A stretch of 64,000 bases of DNA from Daejeonella sp. (GCF_030684675.1 NZ_JAUXXZ010000009.1:110152-174151), one strand, 5' to 3'. Shown: positions 53,050-62,151, counted from the first letter of the stretch. A program made the numbers and translations. The notes: a model not told the origin generated them from the letters alone.

Positions 53050-54411
53050 ATGAATCTTTCAAATAAACTCAGGTCACTCATTCTGCTGGCATTGATTCTT
53101 CCGGTGTTGGTATCATTTAAGGAAGATCCAAAACGCACGGAAAATAAGGCAGAAATGCTGCAAAAGGCGGGCTTTGTTCCTTTATTTAATGGGAAAGACC
53201 TTAAAGGATGGAAAGGCTTAGTAGGCGACCCGATAAAGAGGTCGAAGATGGATGCCAAAACTTTGGCAGAGGAACAAAAAAAGGCTGATGCAGAAATGCG
53301 TGACAGTTGGAAAGTGGTCGATGGCGAATTGCGGTTTACCGGCCATGGAAACAATATTACCACAGTTAAGAAATATGGTGATTTTGAAATGATGGTCGAC
53401 TGGAAAATTATTGATGACGGGAAGCAGGAAGGTGATGCCGGGATCTATCTTCGCGGTACGCCACAGGTGCAGATCTGGGATAATGCCCGTGTAAAGGTCG
53501 GAGCCCAGGTTGGATCAGGTGGTTTGTACAACAATAAAGTGAATGAAAGCAAACCTCTTCAAGTTGCTGATAAGAAATTGGGGGAATGGAATACCTTTCA
53601 TATTATCATGAAGGCTGACCGGGTTACGGTTTATCTGAATGATGTTCTGGTAACTGATAATGTGATCCTTGAAAATTACTGGGACAGAAACTTGCCTATT
53701 TTTGCGGAAGAGCAAATAGAATTGCAGGCACATGGTTCTCCTGTTTACTACCGGAATATTTACATCAAAGAACTTCCACGTGTAAAACCATTCCAGCTTA
53801 GTGCACAGGAAAAAAAAGAAGGTTATAAGGTATTGTTTGATGGAACCAATATGCACAGCTGGATAGGTAATACCCGGGATTATATCACCGAAAATGGCAA
53901 TATGGCTGTCATCCCGAAACCGGGCAAAAGTACCCTGGGTAATAACTTATTTTCAAGGGAAGAATTCAGTGATTTTGTATTGCGTTTTGAGTTTCAACTG
54001 ACTCCAGGTGCGAATAATGGCTTGGGTATCAGATCTCCAATAACCGGTGATGCGGCTTATGAAGGAATGGAATTGCAAATACTGGATAATGATGCTCCTG
54101 TTTATAAGGATTTGAAAGTTTATCAGTATCACGGTTCTATCTATGGTACTATACCTGCAAAAAGAGGCTATCTGAAACCTGTAGGGGAATGGAACTATCA
54201 GGAGGTAATTGTCCAGGGACCAAAGATCAAGGTCATCTTAAACGGTACGGTAATACTTGATGCAGATATTACGGATGCCAGGAAAAATGGTGCCGCAGAT
54301 GGGCAGAAACATCCCGGCTTATTACGTGACAGCGGTCATATCGGTTTTCTTGGGCATGGAAATCCGTTGAAATTCAGGAATATCAGGATTAAGGATTTGA
54401 GTGGGAAATAG
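53050..54411 (+). CDS. Twin-domain DUF1080 (3-keto-disaccharide hydrolase family) protein
   Basis: A 453-residue exported protein (signal KLRSLILLALILPVLVS) with two DUF1080 domains in tandem. The first (about 38-240) begins FVPLFNGKDLKGWKGL and contains MMVDWKIIDDG, GIYLRGTPQVQIWD and NTFHIIMKADRVTVYLNDVLV. The second (about 258-453) begins YKVLFDGTNMHSWIG and contains FVLRFEFQLTPGANNGLGIRSP, GMELQILDND and YQEVIVQGPKIKVILNGTVIL. It probably acts on keto-glycosides with the lipoprotein at 51845. It is followed by low-complexity repeats (54412-54560) and then a Tat oxidoreductase gene. Confidence 0.87.
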   Translation: MNLSNKLRSLILLALILPVLVSFKEDPKRTENKAEMLQKAGFVPLFNGKDLKGWKGLVGDPIKRSKMDAKTLAEEQKKADAEMRDSWKVVDGELRFTGHGNNITTVKKYGDFEMMVDWKIIDDGKQEGDAGIYLRGTPQVQIWDNARVKVGAQVGSGGLYNNKVNESKPLQVADKKLGEWNTFHIIMKADRVTVYLNDVLVTDNVILENYWDRNLPIFAEEQIELQAHGSPVYYRNIYIKELPRVKPFQLSAQEKKEGYKVLFDGTNMHSWIGNTRDYITENGNMAVIPKPGKSTLGNNLFSREEFSDFVLRFEFQLTPGANNGLGIRSPITGDAAYEGMELQILDNDAPVYKDLKVYQYHGSIYGTIPAKRGYLKPVGEWNYQEVIVQGPKIKVILNGTVILDADITDARKNGAADGQKHPGLLRDSGHIGFLGHGNPLKFRNIRIKDLSGK

Positions 54412-54612
54412 GGAATAGGTAATAGGGAATGGGGAATTGAGAGTGGAGAATTGAGACCCGATAGCTATTGGGTGGGCATAGGATTTGAGAAAACAGCAAT
54501 AATTTGAGTATTGGCTAAGATTTGATAGCTGAAACCTGATACCTGATACCTCACAACCCACAGCCCAAAGCAAAAATCACCATTGTTTATCATAAAATAC
54601 AATACTTAGTTT

Positions 54613-55899
54613 ATGAAACTGAATTCAACCCGTAGGGATTTTATCAGGAATACAAGCATTGCCGGTATGGGAATGTTGATGTTACCTGGAATGTTGCGTA
54701 AAGTAGCAGCCAGTGATCGTTTGCGAATCGCCCATATTGGTCTGGGTGGAATGGGCAATGCACATATGAAGTGGTTTGCGGCAATTCCGGAAGTCGAAAT
54801 CGTAGCTTTATGCGACGTGGATCAGCTTCATTTAGATTCAACTATGCAAACCCTGAACACCCTTCGTCCGGGGCATAAAGCACAGGCCTATAAAGATTTC
54901 AGGCATATACTGGATCGCAAGGATATTGATGCGATAAGCTGTGCGACTCCTGATCATTGGCATAGTCAGGTTGCAACTCTGGCATTTAAGGCCGGTAAAG
55001 ATATGTATGGTGAAAAGCCTCTTTCTTATGATGTTAAGGGAGGCGAAGAAATGCTTAAGAATTTAAAGCGTTACGATCGGATTTTCCAGCTGGGCACACA
55101 GATTCATGCCGGCGATAATTATCATCGTGTGGTGGAACTTGTTCGTTCGGGAATCCTGGGTAAAATTCATACCGTTCGTTTATGGAAAACCGGTGTTCCT
55201 CCCGATTTTGGTCCTGCAGCCTATCTGCCTGTTCCAAAGAATTTGGATTGGGATATGTGGCTTGGCCCGGCTCCTGTATCTGAATATGATCCTCAACGCT
55301 GTCATTTTAACTGGCGTTATTTTTCTGATTACGGACATGGTGTCTTCGGTGATTTCTGGTCGCATATCGCTGATGTTGCTTATTGGGCACTCCAGCCTCA
55401 GGGCTTAAAAAGCATCCACTCCAGAGGCGAGCAAAATACCGGCATTTCCAATGTTCAGCGTTGGATTGATGTGGATTATGAGTATGAAGACTTAAATATT
55501 TACTGGACGAGCACAGTTCCAAATGTTTCGGGAGCTGCCACTCGTTCTAATATTGGGGCTTATTTTGAGGGGGATAAGGGTACTTTGATTTGTGATTATA
55601 ATACCCATGAAGTCAGAATAGGAGGAGAGCTAATGCCTGATTTGACCCATGTACCGATCACAATTGAACGTTCACCGGGTCATCAGCAGAATTTTGTGAA
55701 TGCAGTTAAATCACGTACACAACCCGAGTCTAATCTGGAATATGCCCGTAAACTTACATTGCCTATGCACCTCGGAATAATATCTTATAAATCAGGCAGA
55801 AAGCTGGAATGGAATGACAGAAGAGAGCGGTTTGTAAATGACAGAGAGGCTAACCAGCTATTATCCAGGGAAAATCGGAAGGAATGGGATTTGACTTAA
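54613..55899 (+). CDS. Tat-exported Gfo/Idh/MocA-family oxidoreductase
   Basis: A 428-residue protein with a twin-arginine signal (TRRDFIRNTSIAGMGMLML). The Rossmann motif is AHIGLGGMGNAHMKW; the family block CATPDHWHSQVA is followed by the lysine motif MYGEKPLSYDV. The substrate domain contains LDWDMWLGPAP, FNWRYFSDYGHGVFGDFWSHIADVAYWAL and WYDVDY-like acidic residues. This exported subfamily is common beside DUF1080 genes in Planctomycetes and Bacteroidota. It is likely to oxidise a glycoside in the periplasm, making the 3-keto form for DUF1080 (inference). Confidence 0.88.
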   Translation: MKLNSTRRDFIRNTSIAGMGMLMLPGMLRKVAASDRLRIAHIGLGGMGNAHMKWFAAIPEVEIVALCDVDQLHLDSTMQTLNTLRPGHKAQAYKDFRHILDRKDIDAISCATPDHWHSQVATLAFKAGKDMYGEKPLSYDVKGGEEMLKNLKRYDRIFQLGTQIHAGDNYHRVVELVRSGILGKIHTVRLWKTGVPPDFGPAAYLPVPKNLDWDMWLGPAPVSEYDPQRCHFNWRYFSDYGHGVFGDFWSHIADVAYWALQPQGLKSIHSRGEQNTGISNVQRWIDVDYEYEDLNIYWTSTVPNVSGAATRSNIGAYFEGDKGTLICDYNTHEVRIGGELMPDLTHVPITIERSPGHQQNFVNAVKSRTQPESNLEYARKLTLPMHLGIISYKSGRKLEWNDRRERFVNDREANQLLSRENRKEWDLT

Positions 55900-56006
55900 A
55901 TTGCTTATGGTACGGTGAGAACACTGACCAGAGGAAAAATATAAAAATCTCTTAAAAAGAAATTATATTAATTAAAAAGAAATTAATTATCTCAAAATAA
56001 TTTAGG

Positions 56007-57005
56007 CTACAGGCTTATCCATTTGCCACTTTCAGAACTCTTAAAAACCCCCTCAATCACCAGCATATTATTAAGGGCATCTTCAAGTGGGGTAGGAACT
56101 TTTGTATTGTCAAGAATTGCTTTTGAAAAGAGATCACCCTGAATTGCGTATTGGTCACAAATATCGAAAGTGAATTCCTCTGTTCTATCTGTGGTATGAA
56201 GCCACAACCTGGTGGCCCTATCACATGGAGCATTAAATGGAATCTCTATTTCAATACGACCGGTATCTCCAAATATATTAACCCGCTGATATGGGATCAA
56301 TTGTATAGAACAGGTAAAAGTTGAAGTGCCGGTAGAAAACTCAAGTATCCCCGAAGCCATGCGGTCTATTTTAAATACCGGATCAATTTCTGTTAAACCG
56401 ATAACCCTTTTTGGCTCCTGATTAAAAAGGTATCGTGATAAGGAAACACAATAACAGCCAATATCCAATAAACCTCCTCCACCATATAATGCCTTGTTAC
56501 AAATGTTATCCGGATTGATATCATAATAGGAAAAAAATGTATGGATAGATTTAAGTTTTCCAATTTGACCATCTTCCACCAGTTCTTTTGCTTTTTGCCA
56601 CTGAGGATGATGACGGTACATAAACGCCTCCATTATTTTTAGTTCTGGCTTTCCCTGCGAAGCCACTATTAATCTTTCGGCCTCCTTAGAGGAAACGCCA
56701 ATCGGCTTCTCCAGCAATACATGTTTATTGGCTTCCAAGGCCTTGATTGCCCATTCTACATGCATATGGTTCGGTAGTGGAATATAAACTGCGTCAATTT
56801 CCGGGTCAGCCAAAAGCTTATTGTATGAATTGTAAGCTTTCGGAATTTCCAGCAAAGTGGCAGCATTAATTGCTTTATCAGCATTCCTCGAGGCAATGGC
56901 AACAATTTCACTATATTGTCCCTGTTTCATAGCCGGGATAACATTTTCTAATGCGATGGTCGCAGTGCTAAGTACCCCCCAGCGAATTTTAGATTTCAAG
57001 GCCAT
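56007..57005 (-). CDS. Gfo/Idh/MocA-family oxidoreductase (cytosolic)
   Basis: A 332-residue oxidoreductase on the minus strand. The Rossmann start WGVLSTATIALENVIPAM has STATI in place of the glycine-rich loop, as seen in the dihydrodiol-dehydrogenase branch. The lysine motif is HVLLEKPIGVSSKE, followed by MEAFMYRHHPQWQKA, and the substrate site includes GGGGLLDIGCYCVSLSRYLF. No export signal. It lies 100 bp downstream of the MFS transporter on the same strand and probably shares its transcript from the shared promoter at 58613. It faces the 54613 gene convergently. Confidence 0.88.
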   Translation of the reverse strand: MALKSKIRWGVLSTATIALENVIPAMKQGQYSEIVAIASRNADKAINAATLLEIPKAYNSYNKLLADPEIDAVYIPLPNHMHVEWAIKALEANKHVLLEKPIGVSSKEAERLIVASQGKPELKIMEAFMYRHHPQWQKAKELVEDGQIGKLKSIHTFFSYYDINPDNICNKALYGGGGLLDIGCYCVSLSRYLFNQEPKRVIGLTEIDPVFKIDRMASGILEFSTGTSTFTCSIQLIPYQRVNIFGDTGRIEIEIPFNAPCDRATRLWLHTTDRTEEFTFDICDQYAIQGDLFSKAILDNTKVPTPLEDALNNMLVIEGVFKSSESGKWISL

Positions 57006-57016
57006 AGTTAATTTCT

Positions 57017-57044
57017 AATTACGAATTACGAATTACGAATTACG
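57017..57044. repeat. Tandem 7-mer repeat
   Basis: Four copies of AATTACG in a row between the minus-strand oxidoreductase and transporter genes. It is a simple tandem repeat and possibly variable in length. A similar 7-mer tandem (GAGTATT three times) lies at 59621-59641. Confidence 0.7.
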
Positions 57045-57105
57045 AATTTCCCACCCGATAGATATCAAGTCCCTATTCACTATTTCCCATTTCCCCTTCT
57101 CATTT

Positions 57106-58341
57106 CTATTTATTATCCACCTCCACTTTCACAACTTTTTTAGGTTCACGGAAGAATATAAGAAACACTACAAGTACAGCAACAGACCCCCAGGCCGGGT
57201 AGATCCATATACTGCTCCAGTCATGGGCAATTGTCCCAATCGGCTGAGCAAGGGTATTGGCTTGCTGAGAAATACCTGCCAGGTTTGTCCCAACAAAGGC
57301 ACCTACCCCCCAAAGTATGAAAGCAATTAGTCCCTGAGCGGCACCGCGCATCCTTTCATTGGCTTCTTCATCAACATAAAGTTGTCCTGCAATGAATAGA
57401 AAATCATAACAAACACCATGTAGTAAAATTGCACTAAAGACCATCATTGTTTGCATTGAAACTGCGTCAACACTTCCGGCTAAAAGGAAATAACGTGCTG
57501 CCCATGCCAGAATACCGATGAAGATGGTTTTCTTATAGCCCAATCTGCTAAGCATTACTGGCAGCAGAATCAGGAAAACAACATCCGAAACCTGGGCTAA
57601 TGACATTTTAGCTGCACTAAACTCCCATCCCAACTCGGTCACATACTGGTTCATGTTCACAAAGTAAAAATAGAGCGGGATACAGATCAGGAACATACAT
57701 AAAATGAATATGGCGAAAGATGGCTTTTTGAGTAGAGCCAATGCATCAAGCCCTAAAATTTCACTCATACTCACATCCTTGCCGGTTTTCATTGGTGGTG
57801 TGTGCGGTAAAGTGAGTGAGAAAAGCCCGAAAATAATTGAAGTTGTTCCTGCAACGTAAAACTGAACAGCCGACTGTTCACCTTTAAAGACCACACTAAG
57901 GGTTATACCGGCAGCAATCCAGCCGATTGATGCAAGGGTTTTAACCAATGGGAAATCCCGCTTTTGGTTATCCAGATGACGGAGAGAGAGAGAATTACCA
58001 AGAGCCAGTGTAGGCACATAAGTACAGCAATAGATAATCAGCATTGGATAGAACGAGCTGAATGTTGTCATCATTGGAAGAGCGAACAGCATTAATCCAC
58101 CCGTAATTCCAAGAAATGCCAGAAGCTTCTCAGAAGCAAAATAGCGATCAGCAAGTAATCCAACCAGGAATGGGGCAATCATTGCACCAATAGCAAAGGC
58201 ACCATAGGCTAGCCCAATCTGTGCTCCCTCAAATTGAAGCGTTTTGCTAAGGTATGTTCCCATACTTACATACCAGGAGCCCCAGATGAAATATTGCAGA
58301 AACATAAATAATGCTAGTTTAGTTTTGAGTTGTGCTTGCAT
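57106..58341 (-). CDS. MFS transporter, nucleoside:H+ symporter (NupG)-like family
   Basis: A 411-residue inner-membrane protein with about 12 hydrophobic helices. The N-terminal phrase LFMFLQYFIWGSWYVSMGTYLS and the following IGLAYGAFAIGAMIAPFLVGLLADRYF are typical of the nucleoside/sugar MFS branch found in Bacteroidota sugar loci. The loop after helix 6 is short. It would import the oxidised or hydrolysed sugar from the periplasm; the substrate is not known. Its promoter is the minus-strand shared site at 58555-58613. It is divergent from the AraC-family gene at 58682. Confidence 0.87.
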   Translation of the reverse strand: MQAQLKTKLALFMFLQYFIWGSWYVSMGTYLSKTLQFEGAQIGLAYGAFAIGAMIAPFLVGLLADRYFASEKLLAFLGITGGLMLFALPMMTTFSSFYPMLIIYCCTYVPTLALGNSLSLRHLDNQKRDFPLVKTLASIGWIAAGITLSVVFKGEQSAVQFYVAGTTSIIFGLFSLTLPHTPPMKTGKDVSMSEILGLDALALLKKPSFAIFILCMFLICIPLYFYFVNMNQYVTELGWEFSAAKMSLAQVSDVVFLILLPVMLSRLGYKKTIFIGILAWAARYFLLAGSVDAVSMQTMMVFSAILLHGVCYDFLFIAGQLYVDEEANERMRGAAQGLIAFILWGVGAFVGTNLAGISQQANTLAQPIGTIAHDWSSIWIYPAWGSVAVLVVFLIFFREPKKVVKVEVDNK

Positions 58342-58554
58342 GACGGTTTTTTTATTTTTTTGTGTAGGATTCTCTTAAATCAAGAATTAATTAAAAATTA
58401 TTTATTCTTTAACTAAAATAACATTTATCATTAAACTTAAAGACATTATAAATTCTAACTGATAAATTTATTCCTGATTAATAATTATCAAACCAAAGCC
58501 CTTTTCTTAATCCGGAATTTTCAATAATAAAGTATTATCCTCCCAACTATTTAT

Positions 58555-58613
58555 CAAAACTATCTTACCTGAGGCCATTTTTCTGCTACTTTTATTTACA
58601 TTTATGATACTAT
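58555..58613 (-). promoter_or_regulatory. Shared operator/promoter, site 4 (MFS transporter)
   Basis: Read on the minus strand from 58613: AGTAT, then AGTAG 21 bp later, with AAATGTAAA between. After the same 20-bp spacer comes TAGTTTTG at 58562-58555, a perfect -7 box. The leader to the transporter ATG at 58341 is about 207 nt. The 340-bp divergent region 58342-58681 is otherwise gene-free and A/T-rich; the AraC promoter on the plus strand is not clear. Confidence 0.75.
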
Positions 58614-58681
58614 CTTCTATTAATTCAATTTCTATTGATTTTATAGTTTAAATTAGTTTAGGTCATTAAAAGGATTTTATC

Positions 58682-59617
58682 ATGAAAGCTTTACAGTATC
58701 ACATCCCGCTAGAGTTAGATAAATCGTTCATTATTTTCAAGGAGGAAGGGCCGTTTTTCCCTTGTCCATGGCATTATCACTCTGAATATGAATTGGTCTT
58801 AGTCAATAAAAGTACCGGTGTGCGCCAGGTTGGAGATCATATCGGATATTTTATGGAAGGTGATCTCGTTTTAATGGGGCCATCACTCCCGCACCTCTGG
58901 ACTAATGATCCGCAATATTTTAAAGGAAAGGCTAATTTAACTGCAGAGGCAACTGTTATTCATTTCGTTGAAAATTTTTTGGGAAAAGAATTTTATAACC
59001 TCCCCGAGATTGAACCTATAAATAACCTTTTAAAGCTATCCAAACATGGGATGGTAATAAGAGGAAATACAAGGAATAAAATTGCCGCTTTAATGCAGGA
59101 AATGCAGACAATGAGTGGAATCCAGCGGCTTGCTTCCTTGCTGTCGATCTTCGATATTCTGTGTGCAAGTAATGAATATGAGCTTTTGGCAAGCCCGGGC
59201 TATCTGAAACACGGACTTTTGGATTGTTCGGATAAGTTCAGTAAGGTTAATGCTTACATCCTGAGAAATTTTGATCATGATATAACCCTTAATGAAGTCG
59301 CATCTGTTGCGAATATGGCAGTCAGTACTTTTTGCAACTATTTCAAAGAGCATTATAGGGTTACTTTTGTTGAGTATTTGAATAAGGTAAGAGTTGGACA
59401 TGCCTGCAAATTATTGGGTGAACTGGATGAGAATGTTGTTGAAATTGCCTACAAATGCGGTTTTAATAACCTGGCCAATTTTAACAGACAATTTAGGAAG
59501 ATCAAGAATATGACACCAAGTGAATATCGAAGGACATCAAATGTCAATGTCCCTCAGGTAGGTAGTACAGGTAGATGGCTCGTAATTTCAAACAGAACGT
59601 CGGTTGAGTGTGCGTGA
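58682..59617 (+). CDS. AraC-family transcriptional regulator with cupin sensor domain
   Basis: A 311-residue regulator. The N-terminal half is a cupin sensor (CPWHYHSEYELVLVNKSTGVRQVGDH and GDLVLMGPSLPHLW, both with metal- or ligand-type His). The C-terminal 100 residues are the double HTH of AraC proteins: ITLNEVASVANMAVSTFCNYFKEHYRVTFVEYLNKVRVGHACKLL, then VVEIAYKCGFNNLANFNRQFRKIKNMTPSEYRR. It probably binds a sugar or intermediate of the pathway and activates transcription. The five shared operators in the window have the spacing expected for AraC proteins, and one lies in its own divergent upstream region, so it is the best candidate regulator (inference). Confidence 0.92.
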   Translation: MKALQYHIPLELDKSFIIFKEEGPFFPCPWHYHSEYELVLVNKSTGVRQVGDHIGYFMEGDLVLMGPSLPHLWTNDPQYFKGKANLTAEATVIHFVENFLGKEFYNLPEIEPINNLLKLSKHGMVIRGNTRNKIAALMQEMQTMSGIQRLASLLSIFDILCASNEYELLASPGYLKHGLLDCSDKFSKVNAYILRNFDHDITLNEVASVANMAVSTFCNYFKEHYRVTFVEYLNKVRVGHACKLLGELDENVVEIAYKCGFNNLANFNRQFRKIKNMTPSEYRRTSNVNVPQVGSTGRWLVISNRTSVECA

Positions 59618-59745
59618 GAGGAGTATTGAGTATTGAGTATTGAGTACCTGGTGCCAAGAACCAGGAATCAAGACAAATAGTACTCATTTGACAATTAGTA
59701 GTATTTCTCCAACCAACTAACAACTAACCAACTAACAACTATCAA

Positions 59746-61131
59746 TTAACCAACCAATTTATCTTTCTCCTTCCACTGCTTACTGAATGATTTTTCAGCC
59801 ACCTTTGGAAGTTCACGGTGTTTACCCCAGCTTTTCTTAAAGAAAGTACGGAGCATTAAATTTTTGAATTTACCCCCGAACATATCCATCGTTTTGCGTT
59901 TCAACATACCCGTTTTCCATCCTTTCCATCCCATGTTTTCTGAAAATGGACTTAATCCCTGCTGAACAGAATCTCTTCTGTTCAATAATAGCATTTTATG
60001 GATGTCGATCTTTACAGGGCATACTTCTGTACACTTTCCACAGAGGCTTGAAGCATAACTTAAATGTTTGAATTCTTTCATGCCGGCCATGTGTGGGGTG
60101 ATGATCGAACCAATCGGACCGCTGTAAGTAGTTTCATAGGTATGACCGCCTATATTTTTATAAACAGGGCATGCATTAAGGCAAGCACCACATCGTATGC
60201 AGTAAAGTGCCTGGCGTTGCTCTTTCTGGGCAAGCAGGTTGGTACGGCCATTGTCCAGTAAGATTACATACATTTCCTCTGGTCCATCACTTTCATTTCC
60301 TTGTCTTGGACCACCCAGAATCGTATTGTAAACAGTCAGATTTTGCCCGGTACCATGGCTTGACAATATTGGCCAAAACAGATCCAGGTCATTCATTGTA
60401 GGAATTACCTTTTCAATACCAACTATAGCGATATGGATTTTTGGGAAAGTGGTCGTTAATCTAGCATTTCCTTCATTTTCTGTCAGGGCAATGCTACCAC
60501 TATCAGCAATCAGGAAATTTCCGCCGGTAATACCAATATCGTACGAAGTGTATTTCTCTCTCAATAGCTCGCGGGCTTTCATGGTGAGCTGTTCCGGAGT
60601 AGAATCTATCGGAGTTCCGAATTTTTCGTTGAATAATTTTGCGATATCCTCCTTGCTCAGGTGCATTGCAGGAGTAACAATATGATAAGGCTTCTGACCT
60701 AATAGTTGAACGATGTACTCACCGAGGTCACTTTCCAATGCCTCAATATGATTTTTTTCAAGAAATTCATTTAAATGAATTTCTTCAGTAGCCATTGATT
60801 TGGATTTGATGACCGTTTTTGCCCCTGCTTTTTTGATGATCTGGAGGATTTCATTCTGGGCATCTTCTATATCATTCGCCCAAATTACTTTGCCTCCTTT
60901 TCTCTGGAAATTTGACTCAAACTCTGGAAGAAGTTTGTCAAGATTTTCCATCACCTTCCATTTTATGGTATGAGCTTTTCGTTTAGAATTTTCAAGATTG
61001 GCAAGTTTTGACAATCCCCGTTCAACAGCTACATGATATTTACCAATATTATAATTTATGATACGGCGATGATCCAGATCAAAGGCTTTTGTATCGGAGG
61101 TATGGATGAAATCGGTGGCTAACTTACTCAT
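59746..61131 (-). CDS. LutB-like iron-sulfur protein (second copy)
   Basis: A 461-residue protein with the LutB layout: N-terminal LUD domain (VIKSKSMATEEIHLNEFLEKN, ESDLGEYIVQLL, DIGITGGNFLIADSGS, GIEKVIP) and C-terminal Cys clusters CIRCGACLNACPVYKNIGGH and CGKCTEVCPVKIDIH. It is a divergent paralogue of the lutB at 32213. No lutA or lutC lies beside it on this strand within the window, although partners could be further away. It may serve another electron-transfer step or a housekeeping lactate route, while the locus copy is for induced use (inference). Confidence 0.9.
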   Translation of the reverse strand: MSKLATDFIHTSDTKAFDLDHRRIINYNIGKYHVAVERGLSKLANLENSKRKAHTIKWKVMENLDKLLPEFESNFQRKGGKVIWANDIEDAQNEILQIIKKAGAKTVIKSKSMATEEIHLNEFLEKNHIEALESDLGEYIVQLLGQKPYHIVTPAMHLSKEDIAKLFNEKFGTPIDSTPEQLTMKARELLREKYTSYDIGITGGNFLIADSGSIALTENEGNARLTTTFPKIHIAIVGIEKVIPTMNDLDLFWPILSSHGTGQNLTVYNTILGGPRQGNESDGPEEMYVILLDNGRTNLLAQKEQRQALYCIRCGACLNACPVYKNIGGHTYETTYSGPIGSIITPHMAGMKEFKHLSYASSLCGKCTEVCPVKIDIHKMLLLNRRDSVQQGLSPFSENMGWKGWKTGMLKRKTMDMFGGKFKNLMLRTFFKKSWGKHRELPKVAEKSFSKQWKEKDKLVG

Positions 61132-61365
61132 TAGGCGAATTTAGTTATTTTGAACTTAAACTCTATTAATGTTCGGTTTTTTGCTCAAAATGAAATATTT
61201 GAAGAGAATTTTAACCTGCTTGTAACGAAAAGCGATTCCTCAACGTCTATATAAATGTGACAATCGGATATTTGCAGCCGAATTCCGATGTTACATGTTC
61301 AATACTCCGGATTATTGAATATGCAATATTTATTAAGACTGGCTGTTTTTATTATTTTTTACGAG

Positions 61366-62016
61366 ATGAAATATTTTATTAAATTTTTAATGCCAGGCCT
61401 CTTACTATTGGCCTCATGTAGTTCAAAAGTCTATATAGACAAAGCATTTTTTTCAAAGCCTGAACCTGGTACCCAGATTTTGGCAGTACTTCCTGCTGAA
61501 GTAATATTTACAGGCAATTTGCCAAAGAATTGGGGACCGGATCGTGTTTCCAAAATGGAAATTGAGCAGAGCAGCAAAATTCAGGAATCTATTTATGATG
61601 ACCTTTTATTCCATGCTACAAGCGCTGATCTGCGAAATAAATGGAGTGTTAAGCTTATGGATTATCGTTTAATCAACAGTAAACTTCAGGAGAATGGAAT
61701 TTCGATAAAAGATTCCTGGAAACTTCCATCCGACGAATTAGCAAAGATTCTGGGTGCAGATATGCTCATCCGTACAAGGGTGCAGAATAGGCGCATAATG
61801 TCAGAAGCGGCTGCAGCCGGTATTAATGTTGGTGCTTCAGTATTGCGTGGGGTATTAAATAACGGTTCTTCTGCGGGTTATGTGCCAGGAGCACGTGCGA
61901 GTGAGAATGATATGAGTCTTTCTTTATACCATTCTTCAAAATCAGAAGCAGTTGCGAGAATCAGCTCTGAGCGAAAGTTAAGAGCGAGAAAATTGCCGGT
62001 GTATGTGAAGAATTAA
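61366..62016 (+). CDS. Lipoprotein of unknown function (DUF799-like features)
   Basis: A protein of about 216 residues from the ATG at 61366, which puts the lipobox LLLLASC at the right distance; the frame is open further upstream to 61288 but that would give a double hydrophobic N-terminus. The mature part contains ILAVLPAEVIFTGNLPKNWGPD, SKIQESIYDDLLFHAT, and LAKILGADMLIRTRVQ, reminiscent of lipoproteins with a DUF799/CsgG-like fold that sense or assemble at the outer membrane. I do not recognise the gene with certainty. It is transcribed away from the LutB-like gene and is probably not part of the sugar locus. Confidence 0.6.
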   Translation: MKYFIKFLMPGLLLLASCSSKVYIDKAFFSKPEPGTQILAVLPAEVIFTGNLPKNWGPDRVSKMEIEQSSKIQESIYDDLLFHATSADLRNKWSVKLMDYRLINSKLQENGISIKDSWKLPSDELAKILGADMLIRTRVQNRRIMSEAAAAGINVGASVLRGVLNNGSSAGYVPGARASENDMSLSLYHSSKSEAVARISSERKLRARKLPVYVKN

Positions 62017-62090
62017 AATCTACCGGATCAGGCTTGCCGGAATATTTCATATCCGGTCTCAATTAACAAATCATCTATTTTTTAAAGAAC

Positions 62091-62137
62091 ACCATCCGGT
62101 GCAGGAATCCTATTGACCGAAATCTGCACCTGATGGT
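62091..62137 (+). repeat. Hairpin upstream of 62152 gene
   Basis: ACCATCCGGTGCAG (62091-62104) pairs with CTGCACCTGATGGT (62124-62137) with one mismatch. It ends 14 bp before the next ATG. It may terminate the upstream lipoprotein transcript or mask the start of the next gene. Confidence 0.55.
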
Positions 62138-62151
62138 ACAATATCAATCAA

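Noticed and set aside
59618..59745. Repeated phrases such as CCAGGAATCAAGACAA here, also at 43506, and in reverse at about 34221.
   Set aside because: They are low-complexity intergenic words common to this type of genome; I see no gene or clear regulatory meaning.
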